DNA of 25,403 bases from Rhizoclosmatium globosum (GCA_002104985.1 MCGO01000366.1:1-25403), one strand, 5' to 3'. Shown: positions 8,012 through 19,288, numbered from the stretch's first letter. Numbers and translations are program-made. The notes: a model not told the origin generated them from the letters alone.

Positions 8012-9389
8012 ATGGAAGCCGCCATCTCTTCCATCTGCTCTGAATACTATGGCTCTGGTACACTTCTCCAACGATACTGGTACGGCGCAGGAAACTCGTT
8101 CACTCTGCCAACTGGATCTGTCCTCGACGGCAAGATTGCAGGATTGAATGCCGCACTGGCTCAGTTTCCCGGTACCCTCACTACGACAGATGAGAAGATT
8201 GCATTCGTGGCCAACATTCTATTTGAAAGCATTTGCTTGTCGACGACTGAGGAGGTTCAATGTGTCAAAGATCCAGGCAATTGTAAGGGGATCTACGGTG
8301 ACAACTTCTGGGTAAGCAGTCGCTAGTTTCTTTGTGTTGGGTCAAGAATGATCGGACTGAATGCGATCGTGAACAGGGACGTGGATACATCCAGCTGACG
8401 GGTAGGGCGAACTATCAAGGATTTGCTGATGCAGTGGGCCGTCAAGACATCATGACGAATCCAGGATTAGTCGCGACGGATGAAACCTTGGCGTGGGGAT
8501 CTGCGGTTTGGTTCTGGAAGTTCAATTGCGGAGCTGCATCGACGGTTGGGACTGCACTCAAGTGTGTGAACAGCTTGGAATGTTCAAGCGCTACATCCAG
8601 CGTCTTTTTCCAGTTTGCGGCTCCGTATCGGCTTAAGTACGCTCAAGCGCTTACAAATGCGTTGGGTGGGAGTGATGGAACGGATCAGAGTATTTCCGTG
8701 TGTCCGCAGATGGGTACATCATTGGACACGGCTTGGAGCCAGTTTTGTCAGTATCATGCGGGAACTCCAAGTGCTAGTGTGACGTGTAATAATGCACCTC
8801 CTTCTCCATCTGGTATGGCTTTGACTTCTACGGCTGTTGATCGTGTTTTGACAACGTCAATGGTTCCACTTGTTCCGTTCGTTACCACTCTAGATCAAGG
8901 CAAGACTTCACCTGTTACTACTGCAGCTGCTGTTACTACTGATCAAGGAGTGAAGACTTTGCTCACTACGACTTTACTGCCAACGGCTACTTCGCAATTA
9001 ATGTTGACCGCGGGAACCAATACCTTACAATCCACGTCTACCAACTCAGGTCAGTCGCCGTCTTCTTCTTCTTCTTCTTCTTCTTTTCTACGATGGCATC
9101 TCTTTTGGGCCCGACCTTAGTAGCCGTTACTGACATCAACTCAATCAAAACCATGTATTCCACACGGACTGTAGTCGGAAGTGGTGACGCCACTGCCATC
9201 AAGAACGATTCTCAACAGAATGGGAATTCCATGTCGACTGGTGCGATTGCTGGCGTTTCTATTGCTGTCGTTATCGCAGTGGTTGGAATCACTTTGGGTG
9301 GAATTTGGTACAAGAAGAAGAGAGATGTGAGCAGTCAAAAGGGTGACGCGTTGAATGGCAGGACTGATGGCTTTTTGGCTGCGGCATGA
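8012..9389 (+). CDS. GH19 chitinase/lysozyme-like protein 2, single-pass membrane form
   Basis: Three exons (8012-8311, 8377-9049, 9121-9389) give 413 residues; both introns have GT-AG ends and matching phases (0 and 1). The catalytic half closely matches the upstream paralog: VANILFES with Glu72 as likely acid, then GRGYIQLTGRANY after the first intron. A long Ser/Thr-rich stalk follows. Residues about 364-387 form one membrane helix (GAIAGVSIAVVIAVVGITLG), followed by YKKKRD and a short tail, the layout of a type I surface protein. No signal peptide is seen from this ATG, so an upstream start or unconventional insertion is needed. The paralog has no intron at the NFW/GRGY junction. The stop lies 46 bp from the stop of the convergent gene at 9436. 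Confidence 0.75.
9061..9084. repeat. (TCT)8 microsatellite inside an intron
   Basis: Eight TCT units lie within the second intron (9050-9120) of the GH19 gene 2. If read as coding they would give a poly-Ser run, but the GTCAGT donor and phase-matched acceptor show they are spliced out to reach the transmembrane exon. Confidence 0.7.
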
Positions 9390-9435
9390 GTGCATGTGAA
9401 CATTTTTCTTTCGATCTATAGGCTTTATTGTAGAG

Positions 9436-10026
9436 TCAATCAAAGTTTCGCTTGGATAACAGTGTATGCCGTTGTCGTCTATTGTGGAGGGGAAGGGAAT
9501 TCCGTTCCATCTTCCTCCTTCGAGCACCCAACCAACTATGGATAGAGTATGCCACTATAATCAGAAATAGTATCAGAAACCCCGATGGCGCAGCATCCAT
9601 TTGACGATCTTTTTGCTCATCTGATTGTTGTGGTAGTGGTTGAGAAGTTGAGTTGAGTGGAGTCAGAGGACAGGATATGGGACAGACAAGGCCAGAAGAG
9701 TACTCGTCTGATCCATCGCAGCATTGTGAATCTATGTATTAGGCTTGTTATTGACATGCGGATTGACAGCACTGAAAGAACACACCGCAGATGCCGTCAT
9801 TGACTCGCGAACTCGGCAGCGACACGAAGCCCCCAATCCCACGGCACCAAAAGACGCCGTTTGGACAGGCAGAAGTCCCAGGTTCATCCGAGCCGTCTGT
9901 GCAGTCGCAGTAGTCATCATTTACGGCGGAAAGAGGAAGTGTTGCGGATCCATCAAGGCAAGTAAAGGATCCATTCGGTAAAGAGTAAAAGGAAGAGTTC
10001 GAAGGATTGATTCCGCGTGAGTTCAT
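9436..10026 (-). CDS. Short glucosidase II beta-like (G2B domain) protein with C-terminal membrane anchor
   Basis: Two exons (10026-9786, 9731-9436) encode 178 residues; the 54-bp intron is phase 1. The N-terminal half has the paired LDL-receptor-A-like motifs of the glucosidase II beta subunit: FTCLDGSATLPLSAVNDDYC, DCTDGSDEPGTSAC, SSRVNDGIC and CCDGSDEYSSG. In the full-length ER protein this domain binds the catalytic alpha subunit, which trims glucose from N-glycans. Here the coiled coil and C-terminal MRH lectin domain are absent. Instead a short linker leads to a hydrophobic helix (GFLILFLIIVAYSIHSWLG) followed by a basic tail. There is no signal peptide from the ATG at 10026; the frame stays open upstream only to a TTG at 10047. 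It may be a regulatory or diverged paralog. Confidence 0.75.
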
Positions 10027-10071
10027 TCTTGCATGAATCGATTTCAATGAATAATAAGAAATTGTTTGAGA
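10027..10071. promoter_or_regulatory. 45-bp divergent promoter region
   Basis: This is all the DNA between the start codons of the divergent glucosidase II beta-like and ABC genes. It is AT-rich with no obvious TATA or CCAAT box. Either transcripts overlap or promoter elements lie inside the neighbouring coding sequence. Confidence 0.5.
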
Positions 10072-11729
10072 ATGGCGTCGCGAACGCTTCTCCAGATCAA
10101 GAGCGCGTCCATCATTCGCTATGGGTCGCTCGTGCCACTGATTGAGCCGTTCTTTGACTGGACAATCAAGAGCGACGAGCGATGGGCGATCGTAGGCAAG
10201 ATTGGAAGTGGCAAGTCGACGCTGGTGAGTTCTCTGCTTATCTCGCTACTACTTCTTACAGATAACACCACCAGGGAAGTGCCCTCGCCGGCCGCCTTCG
10301 CTGGGTGTCGCCGACCGCCGAAGCGTCGATTCCGCTTCCGTGGCAGTTTGAGCACGGGCCGTCGGTGCGTCTGATGGCCTTCACAGACTCGACCTACAAG
10401 GCCGCAACCGTCCAGGACAGGTACCACGCGCGTGTCGACGACGACGAAGTCACCGCCGCTGAGTTTATTCTCGGTGCAGAAAAGGAGCGCAACTTGTCCG
10501 TTGCAATCAGAGACGCCGAGGGAAACATCACAAACAAACCACAACTGGCTTTCAAGGACCCCCTCGCACAACTCGACCCTGCAAAACGACGCATCGCTGA
10601 GAAATTCAATCTCTCCCAAATCGCGAAACTCCCAATGATCCGTCTCTCAAACGGACAGCTCATGCGCGTCCGCCTCGCTAAAGCGTTACTCTTTTCTGAC
10701 CTTGCCTCTGCAAAGTACTTGATCCTCGATGAACCCATGATGGGTTTGGATGTTGCCACGCGGAAAGAGTTTGGCGACTTGTTGGGGGACTTGACAAAAG
10801 ACCCTGCATTCCCCACTATCATGCTCCTCATGCGTCCTCAGGACTCGCTGCCGAGTTGGATCACGCATGTTCTCGAACTGGATAAACTGAGTGTCGTGTT
10901 TCAGGGCTCTCATGCGGAATATGATGCGCACAGAGAAGAAAAGAAACGGAAGGCTCAACAAAATCTTGTGGATGGTTTGAAGCCTGTCCCTGTTACGGGT
11001 GAACCCATCGTTGAACTCCAAAATGTGAATGTGGCCGCTGTCGATGGAACAAAAATCCTTACCAATGTCGACTGGTCAATCAAAAAGGGCCAAAAGTGGG
11101 GTCTCACGGGTGCAAATGGATCTGGAAAAACAACTCTCCTGTCTATTCTCGTGGGAGACCACCCTCAAGCGTACTCAAATGATGTGACTCTGTTTGGACA
11201 CCGCCGTGGAGAATCTGGGGTTTCCATCTGGGACATCAAGGAAAAAATTGGATTCGTGTCGCCAGAATTTCATTTTCACTTCACTTCTCGGTTCCTGCGT
11301 GGATTTATTAATGGCGCGGATGGTAAACCTGCAGTGACTGTTTTGGATGCTGTATGTACGGGATTCGGGAGTGGAGATAATTCTGCGCAACAATTGACAA
11401 AGGAACAGTTGGATGCTGCGGAACAAATCATGCGGGACTTTGGGTTCTGGGAAAAAAGGGATATCAAGTTTGTGGATTTGTCGATGGGGGAACAGAGGAT
11501 GGGTCTTATCATGCGAGCTTTAGTTAAAAAGCCACCTCTCGTCATTATGGATGAGCCGTTCCAAGGCGTTGACGAAGATGGTGTCGAGATTGTTCACAAA
11601 TGGATGGAACGAGAGTTTTTGAACTCGGATCAGAGTTTGGTGTTTGTTTCTCACCACGAGGAAGAAATGCCGCGTATCCTTACAAACATGATTAGTTTGG
11701 AGAAGGGCGAGGTTGTGAAGTGTGTTTGA
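10072..11729 (+). CDS. Soluble twin-ATPase ABC protein, ModF/YDR061W type
   Basis: Two exons (10072-10224, 10275-11729), with a 50-bp phase-0 intron, encode 535 residues. There are two nucleotide-binding domains and no membrane segments. Domain 1 has Walker A GKIGSGKST (42-50), a degenerate signature LSNGQ and Walker B YLILDEP near 199. Domain 2 has Walker A GANGSGKTT near 330, signature LSMGE near 453 and Walker B LVIMDEP near 474. This layout matches bacterial ModF/PhrA and the yeast YDR061W family of soluble ABC ATPases, whose cellular role is poorly defined. The intron falls right after the first Walker A. The first domain's signature departs from LSGGQ, so the two sites may not be equivalent. 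The gene is convergent with the THEG-like gene, 91 bp away; that spacer has polyadenylation signals on both strands. Confidence 0.9.
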
Positions 11730-11820
11730 TTATAATAAATCTAGTTTAAAAAATACTGCACGCCTTTTTATTCATAGAATTTAAATATATATTTTTAAGT
11801 TAACTTTAAGTGACACACAA

Positions 11821-14800
11821 CTACTGATTCTCGGTTTCTGTTTGCATCTGCAGTTCATCAACAGATCCTTGAAGCAGCTGCTCCACGCTCTTGCGTGCAA
11901 CACTAGCTCCCTCTGTCGCATTATTTAACGTCTCTTTGCTCGTATTTATGATGGACTGTGTTTGTGGAAGTGAACCCACAGATTTTGATGTTACAGACAT
12001 ACTTGCTGCCTTTAAATGAGGGTTCAACTCATCCAAGCTCCTGAATCTTTTGCTTAGATGTTCGTCCACAACGGCCTGACTTGACCGTTGCTCAGAATTT
12101 GTTACAACCTCGGGAGATTTGGAAGTGTGGGATTTTGAATTTCGATTTGAGTCATTCGTCAGGGGAAGAGAGTCGTCAACGATTGAATCAGGTATATTGC
12201 TGTTAACAATATCTGGAGACTCGTTTATGGCTGTTTCGAATATGTCTTCGATAGGACTTTCAGCTACTTCTGCCGGGACTAAAACGCTGTCAACAACATC
12301 TTCAAATATTTCCGAAACCGGCTCATTTTCAATACCGTGGCTTTCGTCAAATGAATCTGGAATGGCATCTTCTGGAGGAGATGATTTAAATGCGTCTTGA
12401 ACATTTTCTGTGAAGTTGTCTTCCACAAAATTATCCGTTGGTAGACTTTGAACGGCATTATCTGTAGCATCTTCAAAGTTTGCAATGTGGTCGTCAGGTA
12501 CAGCTTCAAGAACTTCATCGGCATAGTCTGTAATTGGTTCTTCTGCAACTACAGGCGAATAATCATCCACAGCATCTTCAACGCTTGGAATAGCATCCTC
12601 ATGCATATCTTCATCAACTACTTCGGCGTATTCTGGGACAGGTTCTTCAGCACCAGCATCCACGTAATCATCAACAGGTTCAGGCACCACATCAAAATGT
12701 TCCTCAACAGTTTCGTCGACAGCAGGAGCAGAATTAACTTGTGATTTGGAGCCAGATAATTCATTGTCTAAACCTTTTCCGACAGATTGTCGCAAACTTG
12801 TCACACGACTTGCCTTCTCAAGGACAACTGGAACTTCATCACTCTGCGCGATATGATTGATACTCCCATGCGTCGCGGCATTCGATACATTTCCAAAGCT
12901 TTCTTCCGTGTCAATTCTGGGCGTAACAGCCATGCTTGGAACACTTGTCCCAATCGTATTTGTACTGTGCCCTTCCAAATCCTTTGGAAGTAAGTGAAGG
13001 AGTTTCCCAAGCGTGATGCTATCATCACTACCTTCGTTCTCTTGCTTGAGTGATTCCAATTTCTTATGTGCTGCATCTGTGATCTGGAGTTGTTGGGAGT
13101 CTGTGACTCCATCTACGGCAACACTTGGACGGATACTTATGTTTGCGCTTCGTGCGTCCAACTCGGTCGGTAATAGGTGGAGCTTTTTCCCCATTCCGAA
13201 ACTTTCTGTGCTCGATTTTAATCCAGTTTGGGATCCTGTTGCTGATTCATGGATTGTGACCGATCCTAGACCTGCAGCAGCGGATCCACGTCTTGAAACG
13301 TATGAAGAGGGTCTTGCTGATGCATGGGTCTCGACTATGGATGTTTTTCCATTCTCGTCTACTTCTTCTCCTTCCTCTTTTTCCTCCATTATCATGCGGG
13401 AACCAGAGATACTTCGCATGATATGCATGCTTTGTGCTAGACTTAATGGGCCTCCTTCTTCCTCCCTGTATCCTTGACTAATGCTCTGCCGGGTGTTGTC
13501 GACATAGTCGGGTTGAATGGTGCTCGCACGTAAGTCCCATGCTCGGTTATCATCCACGAGGGATAAGCGTTTTCTGAGTGCAAACCCGCGGAATGTCGAT
13601 TGTAGTTTTACAGCGGCTGCGTGGTGCTCCTCAGTGAGTTCAAGGAGGTTGTGTGTTGTAGAAGAGGTTGGATCTGGAGATATGATTATATTTGCTTCGG
13701 GAGGAACGGATGTATCTATTGCGGGCTCTACAGATATGGAATGCGAAGTCTCGGACTCTTGTTCTACAATTGCGGGACTCACTGAAGGACGTTGAACCAT
13801 GATTTCCATATTGAGATTAATAGATGGTCGACTGATTGAGAGTATAGACTCCTGTTTTTCGAGTGTTTCCATGGCTGGCTCCATATCTTGGGTTTGGTAG
13901 ATATTTAGACCTGAAGGAGCGCCTTCTTCGTTCAAATTGACAGAGCTCAATCCAGTACTATGCTCATACATATCCACAAAGACTTGAGACACGGCCACAT
14001 TTGTCTTTGTCAACATTGAAGTATGCTGATCTCCAACTTGACTCGTTCTACTTACAGCTCCACTCTTAGGTCTTAAACTGAGTGTAAAACGTCCTTCAAC
14101 AACAGGCTCCGCAAAGCTCTCATTTCGACTGACATCCATATCCCCGCCAGCCAAAAAGTCGCCACTATTTGCTGTATGTTGAGAAGAAGGTCCCGGAGCT
14201 GCATCAATCCGGCTCTTGACCTCCTTCATCAACCGTTGTCCAATTTTACTTCTCTTGACTTGTGGTACATGGAGCGGTTCGATATCTTCCGGTCGAATCA
14301 CAGTTTTGGGCTTCGTCAAGCGATTAAACACTGCTGGATCGATTTCTCGGATTCGGACAGGTTTTTTCCGTTGTGCGTCTGTACATCCTGGGTATACGAT
14401 GGGGCTTTGGTATGGAGGATGTATTTGACGTGGTCTCGCGAGAGCTTCAAGGCGCTCGAGGTCGGGAGGGCCAGGAAGATGTCTTGGTGTGGGAATTTCG
14501 GGAGGTAAAGGGTCGTTGAAGTGTTTTGGACGTGGCGTTGCAAGTTTTGCAAAGTAAATGTCGCGGCGGGTTGGTTCTGGTGGAGGAACATCTGGCATTT
14601 TTACGGCAGGTACTGAGCGACGCGGAGACTTCTTTGTGGAGGTTGGGGCGGTTTTGGGGCGTTGGGGTTTTCCAAAGTCTTGCTAAATGAAAGTTTAGTA
14701 AAGGAGATATTATGTGAGCTTTCTTACGTGAATTTGGTTCCAAGCATAATCTGTAAATAGTACTTCACTGTTTTTAATGCTGGACCATGGATTTGTGAGT

Positions 14801-15587
14801 CGAAGTAACAATAGTCTATTCATGTGCTCAGTTTCTTGCCGTCGTGCTGATTTCGAGATTAAATTGCTTGCTTTGTATTGAAGCAGACTCACTCTCAATA
14901 AGCTGCTCTGCAAGAGCTTCGACAACTGGGTTTCTGCGAAATTCAAAACCCGTGAGTTTGACTTCCTTTCCGTATGCGTTTGCAGAAATTGACCGCATCC
15001 TTAGAGCTGCTCTTGAAGTAATTGATGCTGCAGACATAGGTCTCGAGGAAAGGGGACGAGTCTTTTTGTCTGCTGGGGGAATTAAGTTTCGTTGGAAACA
15101 GTGCAGTGATATTACCAGCATCTTGAGGTAACTCTTCTTGATTCATATTTTCATTAGACAGAATAGGATCCATATTGTAAGGTACGATTAAACTATTCGC
15201 GGTCATTGCACTCGAAGTCCGACTTGAAGCGCGCGTCATTTCGACAATAGACTTCCTATCCATTTTATTCTGGTCGACAGCGAGGGCATCAAAGGCAACC
15301 TTGTGTGACGAGCGCGTTAATGAAGTGTTGCTGCCTGTGGCTTGAAGATCAGTTTTGCTAAATAAAACGAAAGAGAAACCGTTGAGTGAAAATCGCGAGT
15401 TTCCAGCGCTTTTCAGGGCTGAGCGCAACTGGGTTCGGTCTGTACGTGGCAGGTCGGCTGAAATGCCTGAAGTAGAGGAGGAAACAGGTGGAAGCGACGG
15501 CGATTCTGTGGAACCGAAAGCGAAGTAAAGCTTCAGTTCAGCGATGTAAGTGGCGCTAATCTTACCGGGTGACGCAGTTTCTGGCAT
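11821..15587 (-). CDS. THEG/SPMAP2-like repeat and IQ-motif protein, probable flagellar component
   Basis: Four exons (15587-15116, 15072-14893, 14846-14728, 14682-11821) encode about 1,210 residues; phases match at each 43-46-bp intron. A further in-frame GTAAGA...CACAG intron of about 60 bp is possible within exon 1. Residues about 301-385 hold three spaced repeats, FAKLATPRPKHF, LEALARPRQIH and FNRLTKPKTV, like the short L-x-x-P-R/K repeats of THEG (SPMAP2), a sperm-tail microtubule-associated protein. An IQ calmodulin-binding motif (VKLQSTFRGFALRKR) lies near residue 615. A KLHLLP motif occurs twice, and the last third is acidic, low-complexity and probably disordered. I infer an axonemal role in a flagellated cell; THEG likeness rests on the repeats alone. 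The TTG-opened frame extends slightly upstream, but 15587 is the first ATG. Confidence 0.7.
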
Positions 15588-15960
15588 TGACGGTTTGCGT
15601 AATTTCAAGGAACAATGACACGACTCAAAAAGTAGAGAAACAGTATCAGATCGTTTCTCAGATTTAATATAATCGAAGAAGAGAAGCCAACTCTAATTCC
15701 TTAATAATATTACAAATCGCAGATATTAAACAGCAAAGGGGTGTAAATATCATTTGCGAGAGAAGTCGCGTTCTGATTGGCTGTTTTGCACCGAAACAAA
15801 AATCCCAACCCACTTGCTTTAAAACCATCCAGAAATCGTGGTAATCGAGAGGAAAAGGGAGAAGCTTGTAATTCGCACATACATGATAGTCAGTTGCATA
15901 ACACTTATGATTTCCAATGCTGACGTTGTGCACAACGAAAAAATCATCCCAGAACCCAAG
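15588..15960. promoter_or_regulatory. Divergent promoter region between THEG-like and CDGSH genes
   Basis: These 373 bp separate two divergent start codons. An inverted CCAAT box (ATTGG, 15776-15780) sits near the middle. No gene or RNA is recognised. Confidence 0.5.
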
Positions 15961-16562
15961 ATGGCCGCCCCAGCTGCTGAGCCCAACTTTGTCCAAGTAT
16001 GTGCACATCATTCATTAATATACTTGGTATTCATGCTTATGCTGCCAGGGTTTCCCATACGGCGTCGACCTCGTGCCAGGCAAGGTATTGTTGCTCAGCA
16101 GATCAAAAATGAGAATGCTTATTGCTCCACCCACAACTCACAGGACTACTTCTACTGCTCTTGCGGTCTTAGTAAGAACCAGCCATTCTGTGATGGATCT
16201 CACAAGGGCACCGGTTTTACTCCAGTCAAATTCAAGGTGAGCTCTGCTTACGTTTTATCAATCTATGCTTTGCCATAAAATTAACGTTTGATGTTTAATA
16301 GGTCAGCGAAGCCAAGAAGTACTTCCTCTGTGGATGCAAGCAGACTGAGAGCGCACCATTCTGTGATGGCCAACACAAGAAGGAGAAGGGTTTGAGGAAG
16401 TACAATGAATTCTTGCTTAAGAAGAATGGAGAGCTCCAAACCCAGTTGGCTGCTGCTGCCAAGAACAAGCGTTCAATCGTCAACGAGTTCTCCATTATCG
16501 GTGTTTCTCTCGGTGTCATTATTGGTGCTTTCGCTGCTCAGCGTTACTTTGGACACAACTAA
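15961..16562 (+). CDS. Tail-anchored protein with two CDGSH iron-sulfur domains
   Basis: Four exons (15961-15996, 16049-16084, 16144-16236, 16302-16562) encode 141 residues; all introns are phase 0. Two CDGSH motifs are present, [16 protein letters not shown] (29-44) and [16 protein letters not shown] (65-80). Each has the three Cys and one His that bind a 2Fe-2S cluster. The pair resembles mitochondrial CISD3/MiNT, which acts in the matrix. Here, however, a C-terminal helix ([15 protein letters not shown], about 119-134) ending RYFGHN suggests a tail-anchored membrane protein, as for CISD1 or CISD2 but with the opposite end anchored. There is no clear N-terminal targeting sequence. The downstream spacer to PRP40 is only 84 bp and includes AATAAA. 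Confidence 0.88.
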
Positions 16563-16646
16563 ATCGCCTTAATAAGTGTGAATAAACTCTTCTGCTTTCT
16601 GCTTTCTTCCTCTTTTTAATTTAATTGTAAAGATTCGAAAAAACAA

Positions 16647-19288
16647 ATGAATGTAAGTGTCAGATATAGACTATCACGTCACTCACAGATGCATCTAGCC
16701 GTGGCCTATTCCACCTTCTGGCATGCCAATGATGCCCGGTATGCCTCCTATACCCGGAATGCCTCCTATGCCAGGCATGCCTCCAATCCCTGGTATGGGT
16801 ATGCCTCCTGGTATGCCACCAGTTCCTGGAGTAAGTGAATTCAGGTAATATATATACTGTAGAAGCTAAGTCGGTGTTATAGATGATGCCTCAGCAGAAA
16901 GAGCCTGAATGGATTGCCCATACAAAACCAGATGGGAAGGTTTATTACTACAACAGAGTCACGCAGCAGAGTACATGGGAAAAACCAGAAGAGCTTAAAA
17001 CTCCGTTGGAGGTAACGAGGCCGTTCGTTTGTGTTTGAGTCTTTGACTTAACGATTCAACTACAGCGAGCACTTTCCGCATGTCCATGGAAAGAGTACAA
17101 GACTGAAGACGGACGAAAGTACTACAGTAACACAGGTACTTGGTTTTTGCTGTGTGGAAGATGGCGATAGCTCACCGTTTTCACCCAACCGCAGTCACAA
17201 GAGAAACTGTCTGGAAAGTTCCTGCAGAGTACCAGGCAATCATAGATAGATTTGAAGTTATAATGCCTCCCACTCCCGCTGACCCTGCTCCTTTGGTCCC
17301 AGTATCTAGCAACGTAGTTGTTATCCCTGTAAACTTTGACTCAAGGGAGGAGGCAGAGAAAGCATTCAAGCAGATGCTTGAAGAAGCTGTAAGCAAGATT
17401 ATATTTCTATGTTGTTCTCATCATAGTCTTGTAGGACATTGGACTTGACTGGACCTGGGAGCAGACCATGAGAAAAGTAATCAACAACCCAATGTACAGA
17501 TGCCTGAAGACCCTAACCGAGCGCAAACAAGCATTTCAATCGTATGTGGAGGATAAGAAGAATAGCATCAAGGTTTGAGGGTTTCACATCAAGTTGAAGC
17601 CGATCTTAACAATCAAAACAGCAAGCTGCAGAAGAAAAACTAGCTTACGAGCGCGATAGTTTTGCCGTTCTTTTGGGATCTTTGGGAGCTGATCTGACGA
17701 TTACCCTTCGCTACAAGAAGATGGCGGAAGTCTTTGCTGAGGACCCTGTGTTTTTGTCGATTGAACCTGAACGACGCATGGAACTATTTGAAGAATTCAT
17801 GACCGAGTTTCGCAAGAAAGACGCGGTACGGAGGATATGATGTGCTTCTCTAGCATCCGTACTGACAAACTAATTTCAACAGGATGAAAAACGCGCTTTA
17901 CGAAAAGAGAACGTCGAACGCTTCAAGCACATTCTCAAAACGACGACCACTATCACTGCGACAACAACTTGGCAAGAAGCACAACAGCTTTGGGCATCTC
18001 ACCCTGATTTCTTGCCTCCAAGCCCCAATAGTGTAAACCCACTTCATTCAATGGAGGCTATTGATATTCTCGTCACGTTTGAAGACCATATGAAGCATTT
18101 GGAGGCTGCATTCTTTGAGGAATTCGATGCGAAGCGTAAGGCGGAGAAAAGACGGGAGCGCCAACTGCGTGATGAATTCAGATCTTTGTTGGACCGTCTT
18201 GTGGAGGAAGGAATTATTCACGTACACTCAAAGTGGAAGGAAATTTATCCATATGTTGCGGAGGAGTCGTGTTATAACGAGATGCTTGGTCAACCAGGAA
18301 GCAATCCTTTGGAGCTTTTCTGGGATGTTTTGGTTGGATTGGAAGACAGATATTTGGCTGTTCGCAAAGATGCATTGGAGGCAGTACGTGTAAGTCGTGT
18401 TTTTCTTGTGTTGAGCTATTGTTCATATGTTTGTTGTAACAGGCATCTGGAATCGATATTACAGTGCAAACATCCTTCAGTGAATTTGAAACACTGTTCA
18501 AAAACTTCAATCGTGGAAGATATGACCAAAATACTCTCAAGCAAGTCTTTGATGAGGTATGAAATTTCATGACTGTAGTTACAATCGCAATCGATAATGA
18601 CTCTGTATATTAGCTGATGCACCGTGCAATCGCCCGCAGCAAGGATGACGAGAAGCGGAAGGAACGTAGGACTAGAAAACGACTGGATGCGTTTAAATCA
18701 CTTCTCAAACACTTGAGTCCACGTTTAACTAGTGTCGCAACATGGGAGAAGGTTAAACCTTTGGTGAAGGGTACAGATGAGTACGGTGACTTGGAGGAAG
18801 CTCAACGTGTCTATGTGTTTGACAGATTCCTCAAGAAGCTGAAGGTGGGTCCTCGTTTCACTATATATCATGCTTATTAACTTGGTTGATAGGCCCGAGA
18901 GCAGGCGGACGAATCCTCAAGTTCAGAAGAGAGTGGTGACGATGGAGAAAAGTCAAGAAAGCGAAAGTCTTCTGGGCGCGAGAGAGATCTTCGTCGGGAT
19001 GATAAAAAGAGAGTTGAGTTAATATCGATTGTTGGTCTCACATTCTTACAGTTGTTTCAATGCCAGAGAACTGCGGAGGACGAGCGCGATTCGAGACGAG
19101 ATGAGCGAGATGTCCGTAAGGATGACCGCCGAGACAGTTCAAGAAGAGATGAACGCGACATTCGTCGAGATGACCGAGATGTTCGTGAAACCCGTGAAGT
19201 TCGCGATATTCCACGTGATATTCCACGAGAGGTTCCAAAGGAGGAAAGAAGACCAAGTCTTGGCGAGCTTGAGGAAGGAGAGTTGTAA
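16647..19288 (+). CDS. PRP40: Pre-mRNA processing factor PRP40/FBP11-type (WW and FF domains)
   Basis: Twelve exons encode 688 residues: 16647-16652, 16699-16830, 16883-17011, 17066-17135, 17195-17388, 17435-17572, 17622-17825, 17883-18389, 18443-18556, 18614-18844, 18893-19012 and 19067-19288. PRP40 is a U1 snRNP-associated factor that bridges the 5' splice site and branch point. After a Pro/Gly/Met-rich N-terminus with PGMPP repeats come WW1 (W56...W78..P81), WW2 (W97...W119..P122) and at least four FF-type helical segments from about residue 150 to 615. The tail is rich in Arg-Asp pairs and ends GELEEGEL. The first coding exon is only ATGAAT; without it a TAG closes the frame. The last intron has a weak GTTGAG donor, chosen because phase and length fit. 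Confidence 0.9.

Noticed and set aside
8332..9120. GH19 gene 2 as two proteins, one ending with poly-Ser and one with a membrane helix
   Set aside because: A GTCAGT...CTTAG intron (9050-9120) joins them in phase, so a single protein is more likely than a frameshift.
14943..15608. Minus-strand ORF of 221 codons as a separate gene
   Set aside because: Its first 157 codons are exon 1 of the THEG-like gene; a GTAATA...CCCCCAG intron at 15073-15115 leads to exon 2 in another frame.
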